A DNA stretch of 64,000 nt. It comes from Burkholderia humptydooensis (GTDB lineage Bacteria > Pseudomonadota > Gammaproteobacteria > Burkholderiales > Burkholderiaceae). The stretch covers positions 2,108,001-2,172,000 of the forward strand of contig NZ_CP013382.1 in NCBI RefSeq assembly GCF_001513745.1, written 5' to 3'. Below the pieces are notes generated by a model. That model was not told the origin of the DNA, made no database searches, and saw only the letters and a program-made list of their open reading frames with translations. A program made the translations under genes and the position numbers. Of the stretch, positions 9,090-19,476 are shown piece by piece. How positions within the stretch are numbered: the first letter of the stretch is position 1; each line of letters starts with the position of its first letter.

Positions 9090-12000
9090 TCAGCCTGCCA
9101 TCGCCAGAATGGCCCGTCCTTTTTCGCTCGAATACGACAGGCCACCTGCGGTCGCCTGATAGAACAGGTTGGCGTCGAGAATCGTTCTGACGGAACTGCT
9201 GTCGCCTCCGCTGGCAGCGATACCCCACGTCACCGCACCGCCTGCGGCCTTGAGTGCGACAAATGCCTGACTGTTCGAGTACACCGCGTGGATGTTGACG
9301 AGTTGCCCGACCACCGACGACGAATCGCCGCCGGCAGCCGCTAACCCCCATGTCACAACCGTGCCGTTGCGGCGCAACGCCGCAAACGCCGCCCCCGTGC
9401 CCACAACCTGCACAATGTCGGTGAGCACCGCGATATTGCCAGGCACTGTTCCACCTCGCGTGGTATCGCCCCACGCCACTACCGACCCGTTGCCGCGCCG
9501 CGCGCAGAATGCGCCCCACGTCGCGGTCACTTCCTCGATGTCAGTCAATGCGGCGATGTCGGCGGGTACCGTGCCACCATGGTTCGCGTTTCCCCATGCA
9601 AGCACCTGCCCGCCTTGCGTACGCACCGCAAATGCGCGGGCCGACGAGCTTGCCAGTTCAATGATGTCGGTACGCGCGGCGATGACGCCGGGTACCGTGC
9701 CACCATCGGCCGCAGTGCCCCACGCCACCACGGTACTGTTGGCACGCAACGCGACGAACGCCGTGTAATTGCCTCGTACGTCAGAGATGTCGGTCAGCGC
9801 CTTGATGGCATCTGGCACGTTGCCGCCGCTGGCCGCCGTTCCCCACGCCACCACCTGACGATTGCGCCGCAACGCACAGAACGCCGTGCCCGACGTCGCG
9901 ACGAACGCCACGTCAGCCAGCCCTTGCGCCTCGGTCGACAAGGTGCCGCCGGCCGCCGCCGTTCCCCAAGCCGTAAGATAGCCGTTGCCGCGCACTGCAA
10001 CGAATGCCGAACCGTTGCCTTGGATACGCACGGCGTCGACGATGCTCCCCCCGCCATCGGGAATCGCCCCACCCTGCGCGGTATTGCCCCAGACTGCCAC
10101 ACGCCCGTTGGTGCGCCGCACCGCAAAGGCACTTTGTGTCGATGAGACTTCCTCAACATCTGTGTACGTGATGATCGTGGGCGGCACGTCTCCCCCATAA
10201 GCTGGAACGCCCCAACCGATCACATTCTTCCGTGCGAGCAGCGCAACGACTGCCGCCACGCCCGTTGTGCCTACGCTGTCGGCCCCCGACCCGACGATAT
10301 TCGCGGCGTTAATGGTGATCTGATGTGTCTGTGAGCGCACACGCAGCGCCACCCACGGTCGGGTGTCCTTGAAGCTCACGCCCGTCGTCCACGTGGGCTC
10401 GTCCTCATAGCGCCACTCGGCCAGCAGGTCGGCACGCGTGGTGCGGTTGAGCGCCCTCAGGTACTGTGCGGCGCCCGACGCCCGGTAGATGCTGCCGTTG
10501 TAACGTGCACCCATGACGAGCAGATCGCCGCTGCCGAGCTCGCGTCGCACATCGTAGATGTTGTGGCCGGAGTACTCGGGCGGCCCGCCGGCGGCGCGCG
10601 TGACCGAGTAGGTCAGCGTGACAGTGCCACCGTTGTTCGCCTCGACCACCGACTTGGGCACGGTGATGTTGACGATGCCACCTTCTTCGGCCGCTGACAC
10701 GGTGTGCGGGTATGTCCCCGAACCGCCACCGGGCGCGCCAGCCCACGTGAGCAGAATCTGATCGTTGCGCTTGAACAACGCACTCGCCGCGAGCATGACC
10801 GTCGCGCCCCCGGCGGGCACGTCGTCCGGGTCCAGCGTCTGGCCGTTGGCCTGCGTGATGACAGGCAACGGCAGGTCAGACTGCCTGATCGCGAATTCAA
10901 GCGCATCGCCCGTGCCAATCAACGTGCCGCCACGCAGCAACTCGTACCAGGCATCAACGCCGCCATTCACGCCAGCATGAACATTCGCCGCCGGCACGGT
11001 GAACGACACTGGGTTCTGCGAACTGCCGACGAGTTCATCACTTGTGTAGCTACCCGCCGGAATTGTGCAATCCCAGTGCAGTCGAATCGTGTCGCCCTGT
11101 TGCATACCGGTCTGCCGGTCGACGAGCACCTCTGCGCCTTGCGCCACATCACGCGGATCGAGCACGCCGTTGTTGACGGCCGGCACGCGCGGCGCGGCGA
11201 GCTGCAGCGACTCGCGCTGCACCCGGACCGAGTAGACCTCCGATTCGCGAACCGGCGGCTGACCGGTGTCAACCGTGTAGACGAGCTCGACGTTCCGACC
11301 TTCGAACGGCGTGATGTTGGCAAGCGGAATGTCTCGCAGGATCGGACGGCCCACCATATTGCCCGTCACATCGATGAACCATTCCAGACCACCGCTACCA
11401 GGGCCGCCCCCCCAGGTCAGGTGGATGTAGTCGCCACTGGCCATGCCGTCGTAGACTGGAATTCTTGCCGTCGCCTTGGTCGTGAGCTTCGACGGATCGA
11501 GAATGCCGTTCACGGCTTCGACCACGCTCGCCGCCTCGAGCATCGGCAATTCTGCCGCGCCGATGCGCAAAGAAAAGATTTCCGACGGATACTGCTGCAC
11601 ACCACGCTCGATCCGGTACCAGATCGGCACTGTGCGCCCGATCCATGGGGCGACGTCAGCCGGCGTGAGCAGAAAGGTGTAATTGCGTACCGTGGTGATC
11701 GTGATGCTGTCAGTGTAGAAACCGACATCGCCAGGGTTGCCCCAGTGCATGACGATCCGGTCCCCGCTTTGCATCTGTGAGTAACTGAATACGCGTGTCG
11801 TCGCCCCCAGCCTGGCGAGTTCGGGGTCGAGATAGTCTCCCTGAGCCTCGTCCACGCCGGGGGCGGGCCACTTCGCAACCGTGCGGACGTTGAGTGTAAG
11901 GTTTTCAGAGTTCTGGGTCGTGTTGTCGTACCGCTCCACGGTGTAGTTGACAATCACCTGTGAGCCCAGGTGGAACTGCACCTTCGCCTTCGGCACGCGC

Positions 12001-13712
12001 ATCACAATGTCCTTACCGACCATGTTCTGCGTAACGTCGAATGACTGAATGTGTTCGCCCGCACCGCTGCCGGGCGCGAACCTGACTGTCACATAATCAC
12101 CGTCGTGCATGCCGTCGTAAGGTTTCACCCGCACCGTGGCGCCGGCGGCCGGCAACGGCTCGGGGTCGAGCACCCCGCCCGACGCCTCGTCAACGCTTGG
12201 CTCGGGCAGCATCACCGGCTTTCCGACCACCGTCAGCGGCAGCCGCGCCGACTCCCGCGCCAGCAATACCGCCTGCGCCCCGCTGGCGTTGCTGACCAGG
12301 TAATACACCTCCACCTGGCCACCCGCCAGCACCGCGATCTGCGTCGGCCCAGGTACTCGGAACTCCACCGGACGGCCCACCGCCCCACCGCTCACCGGGA
12401 AGGTGTCCCGGTAATCGGTCGGGGTGCCATCCGCCTTGGTGCCTGCCCACACCAGCGTTACCACATCGCCAGCCGCCATCCCCAGGTAGGGCTCGATGTC
12501 CACCGTCGCCTCCACCACGTCCGCGTCAAGCTGGCCGTCCTGTGCCTCCCTGACCGCCGGCGCCGGCAACGGCACCACCTCGCCCACCACCGTCACGGTG
12601 GTGCGCTTGGAGCGCAACTCCCCTCCGCCGCTGCCCTTGCGCAGCACGTACGACACGCGAGCGCTCCCTTGCGCGATCGCGGCTACCTTCGCGTATGGAA
12701 TCAGGAACTCCTCGATCTTCTGCGCTGTGACCTCTCGGCTTGCCGTGTGCTCCACGCTTGCGCCATTGGCCGTGCGCCCCGCCCATGTCAGCATGATCGT
12801 GTCGCCCACGACGAAGTCGCTGCCCAGTGCCGCCACCTGCACCGTCGCATCCTGCCCCGCCAGTCCCGCCAAGTCCAGTTCGCCATTCTCGTCGGCCTCC
12901 TTGACCACCGGCGCCAACAGCGGCGCATTGCCCGCCACGACCTCCACCACGGTCTCCAGCGACCAATGGCTTTTATCCGTGGTGTTGGCCGCCGCGTCAA
13001 TCAACCAGTACTCCAGCACGATCGGCCCATCCCCCGCGGCCAGGATCTCGCCCTCGGACACATGGATCACCACCGCCTGCCCCACCTCGCTCAACCGCAC
13101 CAGGTGCACTTGGCGCTGGCCGCCCCAGCTGAAGTCAATGCGGTCGTACTCGGCCATGTTCTCGTAGGGGTCGATCGTCACGTCCACCCCGAGCTTGGCG
13201 CGATCAGCATCCACGCCGTCCTGCGCCACATCGTCCGGCACGCCCGGCGCGGCCAGATTCTCATGGCGCGGCGTGCTCGGTATCGGGTCATACCCGCCCG
13301 GTCGTTCCAGCTTGACCCAGATGTCCCGCGGGTCGCTGTCCGTATCCAGGTCGCTGACACGCCGGATCCGATAGAACGGTTCGAACCGTCCATCTCTGAA
13401 ACGCTCCTCCCGTAAATTCAGCCCCAGCCGCTGGTTCAGGTTGTCATTGGTCACCTCCACACTGTCAAACGGCACGCCCGTGTCGTCCCAGTGCACCTCG
13501 ACCAGGTCGCCGATCGCCATGGCGTCGTACGCTTCCACGAACACCTTGAGCCCGTCATTGATGGCGCTTATGCCCACTGCATACAACAGCGAGGCCGGGT
13601 CGTCGTACGGCACCGGCACCGCATCCGGGATATACAGCGGAATCAACGCGTGCACCTGCTCCGCAGCATGCTCCAGGCCCACCGTGCCAGATTCCATGTA
13701 CAGGGTCTTCAT
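9090..13712 (-). CDS. Giant Ig-like repeat plus RCC1-like propeller protein
   Basis: 1540 residues from an ATG at 13712 (MKTLYMESGT). GGA lies about 9 nt upstream. Nine Ig-like modules can be counted by their GDxI/V motifs (AYDAMAIGDLV, PYENMAEYDRI, SDFVVGDTI, PYLGMAAGDVV, PYDGMHDGDYV, SYSQMQSGDRI, VYDGMASGDYI, RQTGMQQGDTI, SALFKRNDQIL). The conserved linker MGARYNGSIYRAS / KDTRPW follows, then nine RCC1-like blades at about 9195-10240, ending with a short tail. It is the longest member of the set. Module number varies among paralogues while blade number stays at nine, so the Ig stalk is the evolving part. There is no Sec signal, T1SS repeat or beta-barrel anchor. Confidence 0.75.
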   Translation of the reverse strand: MKTLYMESGTVGLEHAAEQVHALIPLYIPDAVPVPYDDPASLLYAVGISAINDGLKVFVEAYDAMAIGDLVEVHWDDTGVPFDSVEVTNDNLNQRLGLNLREERFRDGRFEPFYRIRRVSDLDTDSDPRDIWVKLERPGGYDPIPSTPRHENLAAPGVPDDVAQDGVDADRAKLGVDVTIDPYENMAEYDRIDFSWGGQRQVHLVRLSEVGQAVVIHVSEGEILAAGDGPIVLEYWLIDAAANTTDKSHWSLETVVEVVAGNAPLLAPVVKEADENGELDLAGLAGQDATVQVAALGSDFVVGDTIMLTWAGRTANGASVEHTASREVTAQKIEEFLIPYAKVAAIAQGSARVSYVLRKGSGGGELRSKRTTVTVVGEVVPLPAPAVREAQDGQLDADVVEATVDIEPYLGMAAGDVVTLVWAGTKADGTPTDYRDTFPVSGGAVGRPVEFRVPGPTQIAVLAGGQVEVYYLVSNASGAQAVLLARESARLPLTVVGKPVMLPEPSVDEASGGVLDPEPLPAAGATVRVKPYDGMHDGDYVTVRFAPGSGAGEHIQSFDVTQNMVGKDIVMRVPKAKVQFHLGSQVIVNYTVERYDNTTQNSENLTLNVRTVAKWPAPGVDEAQGDYLDPELARLGATTRVFSYSQMQSGDRIVMHWGNPGDVGFYTDSITITTVRNYTFLLTPADVAPWIGRTVPIWYRIERGVQQYPSEIFSLRIGAAELPMLEAASVVEAVNGILDPSKLTTKATARIPVYDGMASGDYIHLTWGGGPGSGGLEWFIDVTGNMVGRPILRDIPLANITPFEGRNVELVYTVDTGQPPVRESEVYSVRVQRESLQLAAPRVPAVNNGVLDPRDVAQGAEVLVDRQTGMQQGDTIRLHWDCTIPAGSYTSDELVGSSQNPVSFTVPAANVHAGVNGGVDAWYELLRGGTLIGTGDALEFAIRQSDLPLPVITQANGQTLDPDDVPAGGATVMLAASALFKRNDQILLTWAGAPGGGSGTYPHTVSAAEEGGIVNITVPKSVVEANNGGTVTLTYSVTRAAGGPPEYSGHNIYDVRRELGSGDLLVMGARYNGSIYRASGAAQYLRALNRTTRADLLAEWRYEDEPTWTTGVSFKDTRPWVALRVRSQTHQITINAANIVGSGADSVGTTGVAAVVALLARKNVIGWGVPAYGGDVPPTIITYTDVEEVSSTQSAFAVRRTNGRVAVWGNTAQGGAIPDGGGSIVDAVRIQGNGSAFVAVRGNGYLTAWGTAAAGGTLSTEAQGLADVAFVATSGTAFCALRRNRQVVAWGTAASGGNVPDAIKALTDISDVRGNYTAFVALRANSTVVAWGTAADGGTVPGVIAARTDIIELASSSARAFAVRTQGGQVLAWGNANHGGTVPADIAALTDIEEVTATWGAFCARRGNGSVVAWGDTTRGGTVPGNIAVLTDIVQVVGTGAAFAALRRNGTVVTWGLAAAGGDSSSVVGQLVNIHAVYSNSQAFVALKAAGGAVTWGIAASGGDSSSVRTILDANLFYQATAGGLSYSSEKGRAILAMAG

Positions 13713-13868
13713 CGGTTATGTCCATTAAAAACGGCGCGCCTCGATCGGAATGTCAGCACGAGTCGCGCTGGATGCCACGCTTACGCACCGGTTGACTTTT
13801 CACCTCAATAAGGCCGATGCAGCTACGCCAATCCGGACAATCATCGAATTCGCGCACACGCCGCAGCC

Positions 13869-13892
13869 GGGGGGCTCACTGAGACGCCCCCG
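13869..13892 (-). terminator. Hairpin after the 684-codon ORF
   Basis: A 6-bp GC stem (GGGGGC / GCCCCC, 13870-13875 with 13886-13891) with a 10-nt loop lies just downstream of the stop of the 13917-15863 gene on the minus strand. There is no clear T-run, so it may be only a partial terminator. The rest of 13713-13916 shows nothing convincing. A promoter for the next gene may lie here but cannot be fixed by eye. Confidence 0.35.
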
Positions 13893-13916
13893 CCAGCTAT
13901 CCTGACTCATCGGGCA

Positions 13917-15863
13917 CTATGGTTGACCCAGTTCGACCTTCACCACCGCAGGCTCGATCGACGTGAAGGTGTCACCGTCCTGCTCAACCGTATAGGTCAC
14001 GCGGCCCGAACCCTGTTTGCTAGGGACGCCTGAGATCGGCTCAATCTTGTCCGCATAGGGCACCACGAAATCCACTCCGTTCGCCAATTCCGGTGCCCCT
14101 ACTGTTACCGGAAAGCTATAGTCGGTGCCCGTAATCTCCGAGCCCGGCGCAGCGTTGGTGGTGGAAAATGCTTGCCAAAATAACGTTACCTCATCGCCTT
14201 CCTTCATGAGCTCGTACACATTCACCTTCACCTTGCCGCCATTGATCACTTGCGCGGGCAACCACCAGCCTCTGTCCGAAGCCTCGGGGAATACCGCCTT
14301 CTGCAAGCCCAAGTCGCCGCCTGGCCCGGTCAGCTTCACTTTCACCGAGCGCGCTGGCGCCAACACTGGGTTCGGCGTTGGCGCGGTGGATGGACGGCTG
14401 AGCGTGTAGTACACCGGAAAGGCTGGATTATTGGCCGTCGCATTTACGATTGCTTTGTCCACCGTGAAGTCCGGAAACGCCTGATTGTCGATGTCGTCCT
14501 GATCTACGGTATGTTCGCCGATCGTGACCACAGGAAGCGGTGCCTGCCCCCAATAGAGGGTGATGATGGTGCCGAGCACTGGCAGGTCGGGCAGCCCGCC
14601 TGGATCACCTATCCGCTCGTAATAGGGCACCGTCACCGTTGCATCCTGCCCTCGATCGGGCTGCAGCAATTCGTTGTTTGGCGACGTGCCGCTGCCACCT
14701 ATGACCGTCACTGGGTCAAGCGCGCCATTCTCCGGGTCTGTCGGATCTGGATCCACCGGTGCCACCGTATCCACGTCCACGTTCACTGTCGTCGAAGCTG
14801 GCCCATAACGCTTGTTGCCCCGCTGGACCTCATAGCTGACGTTGATGGCGGTTCCAGAGCCTGTCGCGAGTATGGTCTGGCGTGGCACATCCACCGCCAC
14901 CGGGAAAACGCCGGGCACTACTGGTACCGGCGTCAGCGGGGTAGCGCCCCACACTGCCAGCACCAGATCACCCGGTTCGACATTGTCATATGCGTCGACT
15001 TCAATCGCCACGCCCGCATCGGCATCCACCAAGTCGATCAGACCGTCCGCAGCCAATGGCACCCGCGGCGTCTTCAGATTCGCCGGCACTGGCTTGAGCA
15101 GCACGTTTACATTCGATGGAATCGAACGTTCGCCATCAAAGCCTGCCCGACTCGTCAAATGGTAGATTGCCGTTCTGGTGCCTTCCCCGGTTGCCCGGAT
15201 CAGTTCGCCCGGGATCGGTACTGGCACCTCCCTGTTAGTCACGTGTTCGGGCGTCACTTCTATCTCTTGCAATAGCTGCGTCATCCATTGGGGATGAACC
15301 GTTTGCCCTACCTCCATGTCTCCCCAATCGGGTACCGTCGCAATCACTTCGTCGCCGTTCGCATCCAAGTATTCCAGAGTGATACCGTCGCGCACCACGT
15401 CCGGCGGAAACACCATTGCATCGGGAATATTGCCCTGATGCGGCGGCCGGCGGTCGATCTTGACTCTCGTCTCGTCTGACGGCGAGGGCTGGCCGGAGTC
15501 AGCTTCGACTATGTACTTTAGTACGAAGGTCCCGTCGGTCGACAGCTTGTCGACAGGGATTGTGTGCTCGATAGGGAAGACCTGATTGTCTGGGTCCGTA
15601 ACCGTGTATGTGTAGACGATCTCTTCCCGCCATGACACCGTCAGCACATCGTCGAGCAGCACCCTGTCCCATCGCGGCACCTGCACGCGCATCCCGGCAA
15701 TCAACACGTCCTTGGGCAACAAGTTGTCGTCGCCCAAGGCGTCCGGCACGGTCGGCGCTCCCAACGCTAGCGGTGCCCGGGCCTTCATTCGCTGGTAGCG
15801 TACTAAGCGTATGCTGCGTTGCAACGCGCGGGCTTGTTCCGCAGTAATGCGCGACGTCGTCAT
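13917..15863 (-). CDS. Ig-like repeat protein without propeller
   Basis: 648 residues from the ATG at 15863 (MTTSRITAEQ), chosen because a strong GGGAGAAGG precedes it. The open frame extends 36 codons further upstream without such a site. It carries about five diverged Ig-like units (PRWDRVLLDDVLTVSW, PDWGDMEVGQTV, AYDNVEPGDLVLAVWG, a longer one with ITLYWG, and YELMKEGDEVTLFW). It lacks both the RCC1 propeller and the lectin tip of its paralogues. It is the first gene of the leftward repeat-protein set. No signal peptide is visible. It probably plays a structural or adhesive role alongside its neighbours, but this is inference. Confidence 0.7.
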   Translation of the reverse strand: MTTSRITAEQARALQRSIRLVRYQRMKARAPLALGAPTVPDALGDDNLLPKDVLIAGMRVQVPRWDRVLLDDVLTVSWREEIVYTYTVTDPDNQVFPIEHTIPVDKLSTDGTFVLKYIVEADSGQPSPSDETRVKIDRRPPHQGNIPDAMVFPPDVVRDGITLEYLDANGDEVIATVPDWGDMEVGQTVHPQWMTQLLQEIEVTPEHVTNREVPVPIPGELIRATGEGTRTAIYHLTSRAGFDGERSIPSNVNVLLKPVPANLKTPRVPLAADGLIDLVDADAGVAIEVDAYDNVEPGDLVLAVWGATPLTPVPVVPGVFPVAVDVPRQTILATGSGTAINVSYEVQRGNKRYGPASTTVNVDVDTVAPVDPDPTDPENGALDPVTVIGGSGTSPNNELLQPDRGQDATVTVPYYERIGDPGGLPDLPVLGTIITLYWGQAPLPVVTIGEHTVDQDDIDNQAFPDFTVDKAIVNATANNPAFPVYYTLSRPSTAPTPNPVLAPARSVKVKLTGPGGDLGLQKAVFPEASDRGWWLPAQVINGGKVKVNVYELMKEGDEVTLFWQAFSTTNAAPGSEITGTDYSFPVTVGAPELANGVDFVVPYADKIEPISGVPSKQGSGRVTYTVEQDGDTFTSIEPAVVKVELGQP

Positions 15864-16884
15864 GACCTTCTCCCAAAGAGATATCCGAAGGGCTGTCTGA
15901 AGGGAGCTGACGACGCGGTATCGCGGTCTCCCACGCCCCCAATTGAGACAGCTCGTTAATGCGAGCCACATCTTCTGGTTTCCTTTGCCGGAATGATTCC
16001 CGGGTCAGTGACCAGCGAGTCCACTTATCTCCTTTCCAAAATTCCCGGCGCCACCTCTCACTGGCTTTATCATTACGTACTCCCAAACAATTTCATGACC
16101 CATCATCCGATAAAAAAAGTTATGCGATCAACCGGCGCGCAAACTTCCCGGCATCGCCAACTGCATCGGGATACTCGGAAAATCATGCCAGCCTATCAGG
16201 AGTGCGACGACTGAATCAAAAAATGTGCAACAGCGACTAGGCTACTTGCGGGAAGTGCAGAAGTACGACGGGATCGACATTTTTCATTGTGCATTCCCGA
16301 TGGATGTCTATCGTAGGGATCCGCTCGACGCTCCCTTCTACCCTCGCTGCCCCAGATATCCACGAACTACCACGGCGCGCCAAAAATACTCTCCATACAT
16401 CAGCGCGCTCAACCGTCCCGCATTGTCATTCGTCTTAAAAGCGAAACAGCAGAAGGGATCGTAGACAATTCTTTCTCGATCTTCAAGACAAATTGCGCTT
16501 CATAAAAAGTGCACGATCCGACGCATTGTTTTTGAAAGCGAAACCATATTCCAACCCCGCCCAAAGTCCACTCCGCCCATCACTGCCTGAATCAGACACT
16601 CATTTTCTTACATTAATTACAATTTAATTGCCTACCTAATAATTCGACATGCACCACAACCACTTAATAATTTCCATATCATCAACTATGCTTGGAATTG
16701 CATTTCAGGACGCCTCAGGTATCTCCTATGCATCAGTTGAGCCGCAGGAGACGATCGATCCCCCCAACAATTTCTGACTTGTCAAATAGCGTGATGCGGT
16801 ATCGATACTCGAAAATCATGGCCGTGCCGTTCCCCTACGGCCCAGCATTCGCACCAGCCACAGAAATTTCTATGTTCCGTCCCT
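15864..16884. other. 1-kb intergenic region between divergent surface-protein genes
   Basis: No ORF here is convincing. The right half (about 16450-16700) is clearly more AT-rich than the surroundings and probably holds the promoters of the leftward repeat-protein gene and the rightward autotransporter gene. A heptamer TTTCTTA at 16604-16610 followed by AT-rich sequence resembles a BvgA-type half site, but a single motif is weak evidence. A short open frame at 16225-16464 has no recognisable features. Confidence 0.4.
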
Positions 16885-19077
16885 ATGAGCCCTCATCTTA
16901 GATCGATACACACCGCCCCAGGTCGCAGCATGACACCGTCTCCCCTGGCGGTAGCCATCGGGCTAGCTATCGCCAGCCTCTCCTCCCCCGTCGCGGCGCT
17001 CACGACCGTGGACGGCACTACGCTGACGATCGATGCATCGACGCCCATTGACAGCTATCGGGTCGTCAATGGCGGCACGTTGAATGCCACCAACGCGCGG
17101 ACAACCGGCATCACGGCCATTTCCTCCACCGTCAACCTGACAGGATCGTCGGTCAGCAACAGTGCCGGACGTGGGCTGATGCTGAGCGCGAATCTCGACC
17201 CCAACCAGCCAGCGTCAGCCACGCTCATTGGCAGTGCCATTAGCGGCACCACGGCCGGCGCGTCGGCCGGCGCGTTTACTACGCTGGTGGTATCGAATAG
17301 CCAGCTCGCCGGCACCGCCAGCAACAGCCAAGGCCTGACACTGTTTGCCGGTTCCGCCACCGTCCAGGACAACAGCCATGTCGTCGGGGGCGCGAACGGC
17401 GTCCGTTTCTCGACGGACGCAGCGCCCGCCGGTGGACCGGTTTATACCAATGGCACGCTGGTGGTCGATCATGCCATCGTCGAAGGGCAGACCGGCAGTG
17501 CAATCCTCGTGAATGGCACCGCGCTCGAGGGGGCAAACGCCAGCATCACCATTCAGAATCAATCCACGTTGCTGAGCGGCAACGGCACCTTGCTGGAAGT
17601 CGCGAACAACAGCACCGCCGCGTTCACCGTGGATAACAGCAGCCTTACGGGTGACGTCCAGGTGGGCCAAGGCAGCAGCGCGCACGTCAACCTGCAAAAC
17701 CACGCGACGCTGACCGGTCAGCTGAACAACGTGGGGCAACTCGCGGTGAACTCCGGGGCCGTGTGGAACATGGTCGGTCCTGCGTCGGTCGCCAACATCG
17801 CACTGGCCGACGGCACCATCAACCTGAGCCCGGACGGTGCGGCATTTCATCGTCTGGATATCGGGAATCTCTCGGGCAACGGCACTTTCGGCATGCGTGT
17901 CGATCTGGCCCAGTTGCAAGGCGACTTCCTCAACGTATCGGGCAACGCGTCGGGCCAACACGGGCTCGCGATCCGCAACACCGGCGTCGAGCCAGTCAAG
18001 GGAGCCGATCCGCTGCATGTCGTGCAGATCGCTGGCGGCGATGCGAAGTTCGAGGCGATCGGCAATAACGGCATGGTCGACGCCGGCACTTTCAAGTACG
18101 TGCTTGAACAGCAAGGCAACGGCTGGTATCTGGTGCAGGCGCACGACGACGAAGGCAACCCGATCGTGACACCGTCCACGCAAGCCGTGCTCGGCCTGTT
18201 CAATACGGCACCGACGATTTGGTACGGCGAAGACGCGTCACTACGTAGCCGGATGGGCGAACTGCGCTTCAATCAGTCTGCCAGCGGAGCATGGGTGCGA
18301 TCATATGGAACGCGAGTGAACGTCGACGGCCGCGCCGGTCAACCGTATCGGCACACCCAGTACGGTTTCACTGCCGGAGCGGACAAATCCATTCCCGTCG
18401 CGACCGGCAAACTGTTCGTCGGTGCCCTTGGCGGTTACAGCCGCAACGATCTTGATTTCGGCTCGGCGACGACCGGTTCGATCGACAGCTTCTACGCCGG
18501 CGGCTATGCGACCTGGCTCGGCAACAACGGCTACTATGTCGACGGCGTGATCAAGGGCAACATGTTCCGCAACGACGCCAAGGTACGGATGAGCGATGGC
18601 AGCGCAGCCAACGGATCGTACACCAATTTCGGTTTGGGGGCGTCGGTCGAATTCGGCCGCCAGATCGGCTTGGCGAACGGCTGGTTTATCGAGCCGTCCG
18701 CCCGGGTATCGGCATTCGTGTCGAGCGGCGCCACCACGAGACTCGACAACGGGCTGGAAGCGGCGGGGAGCCCCAACAAATCGTTCCAGACGCGCATCGG
18801 GGCAGCGCTGGGCCGCAACCTCGAGTTGGCCAATGGCAGCACCCTGCAGCCGTATGTGAAAGTCGGCCTGGTGCAAGAGTTCGCGCGCGGCAACGACGTC
18901 AACGTCAACGGCAACCGTTTTGACAGCGATCTGGCCGGCACTCGGGTGGAACTCGGCGCGGGCGTCGCCGCGCGAGTGACCAAGACTTTGCAGCTTCACG
19001 GCGACGTCTTGTATGCGAAGGGCGCCAAGCTCACGCAACCTTGGGGTGTTAATCTCGGCTTGCGATATCTGTTTTGA
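16885..19077 (+). CDS. Pertactin-type autotransporter (type Va secretion)
   Basis: 730 residues. A signal peptide (MTPSPLAVAIGLAIASLSSP, cleaved near VAA/LTTVDG) starts at residue 16. The true start may be that ATG at 16930 rather than the one at 16885; neither has a strong ribosome binding site. A passenger of about 430 residues is rich in Asn, Ser, Thr and Gly with parallel beta-helix character (SGNGTLLEV, VNSGAVWNMVG). The last ~270 residues form a classical autotransporter barrel: GAWVRSYGTRV, GADKSIPV, alternating aromatic strands, and terminal GLRYLF ending in Phe. The passenger is predicted to be exposed on the outer membrane, as in Bordetella pertactin-like proteins. The nearby phosphorelay genes may regulate it. 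Confidence 0.88.
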   Translation: MSPHLRSIHTAPGRSMTPSPLAVAIGLAIASLSSPVAALTTVDGTTLTIDASTPIDSYRVVNGGTLNATNARTTGITAISSTVNLTGSSVSNSAGRGLMLSANLDPNQPASATLIGSAISGTTAGASAGAFTTLVVSNSQLAGTASNSQGLTLFAGSATVQDNSHVVGGANGVRFSTDAAPAGGPVYTNGTLVVDHAIVEGQTGSAILVNGTALEGANASITIQNQSTLLSGNGTLLEVANNSTAAFTVDNSSLTGDVQVGQGSSAHVNLQNHATLTGQLNNVGQLAVNSGAVWNMVGPASVANIALADGTINLSPDGAAFHRLDIGNLSGNGTFGMRVDLAQLQGDFLNVSGNASGQHGLAIRNTGVEPVKGADPLHVVQIAGGDAKFEAIGNNGMVDAGTFKYVLEQQGNGWYLVQAHDDEGNPIVTPSTQAVLGLFNTAPTIWYGEDASLRSRMGELRFNQSASGAWVRSYGTRVNVDGRAGQPYRHTQYGFTAGADKSIPVATGKLFVGALGGYSRNDLDFGSATTGSIDSFYAGGYATWLGNNGYYVDGVIKGNMFRNDAKVRMSDGSAANGSYTNFGLGASVEFGRQIGLANGWFIEPSARVSAFVSSGATTRLDNGLEAAGSPNKSFQTRIGAALGRNLELANGSTLQPYVKVGLVQEFARGNDVNVNGNRFDSDLAGTRVELGAGVAARVTKTLQLHGDVLYAKGAKLTQPWGVNLGLRYLF

Positions 19078-19088
19078 TCGCGGAACTC

Positions 19089-19121
19089 GGGCTCGTCAAG
19101 CTTGCTCAACCTAGCGAGCCC
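19089..19121 (+). terminator. Possible terminator of the autotransporter gene
   Basis: GGGCTCG (19089-19095) pairs perfectly with CGAGCCC (19115-19121) across a 19-nt loop, beginning 11 bp after the autotransporter stop codon. The following TCTGCC is a poor T-tract, so termination may be weak or Rho-assisted. Confidence 0.4.
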
Positions 19122-19229
19122 TCTGCCACAAATCGGCTATCGATTCCGTGCGACTTTCGCAACGAGACCAATCTGGTGTCGACGACGTAAAATGCGAAAA
19201 TACGCCCACTGTGATCGCATGTGCCCCGC

Positions 19230-19476
19230 CCGTCAGAAGCAGCGTCCCGTTTCGCACGAGCGGGATCGCCGAGAGCTTCGTGAAGACGATGAAGCGTGAT
19301 TCATGCCGAAGCCTGACGCAGCGACGGCTACCAGGAACCCGGCCATTGCGTTCGAGCATTACAACGAGAAGCATCTCCATAGCGCACTGAAATACCGCTC
19401 GCCTCGCGAGTATCGACGTCCGTTCCCATACTGCTCGCAATCTCTTGTGGACATGCATAATTGGTATTGGCAATAG
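19230..19476 (+). pseudogene. IS3-family (IS407-like) transposase orfB 3' remnant
   Basis: One plus frame reads [15 protein letters not shown] (from about 19259). After a frame change another reads [20 protein letters not shown] (from 19348) and continues to a stop at 19474-19476. These are the conserved C-terminal DDE segment of IS3-family OrfB ([17 protein letters not shown] ... YNe.[14 protein letters not shown]). The catalytic Glu of GIAES is present but most of the gene is missing and the frame is broken. It lies between the autotransporter and the kinase gene. Confidence 0.65.

Noticed and set aside
12051..13415. Plus-strand open frame of 454 codons
   Set aside because: Antisense to the Ig modules of the 1540-residue protein. 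The His/Arg-rich translation is typical of a shadow.
16225..16464. Short plus-strand ORF in the intergenic region before the autotransporter
   Set aside because: No ribosome binding site, no homology I recognise and an irregular composition.
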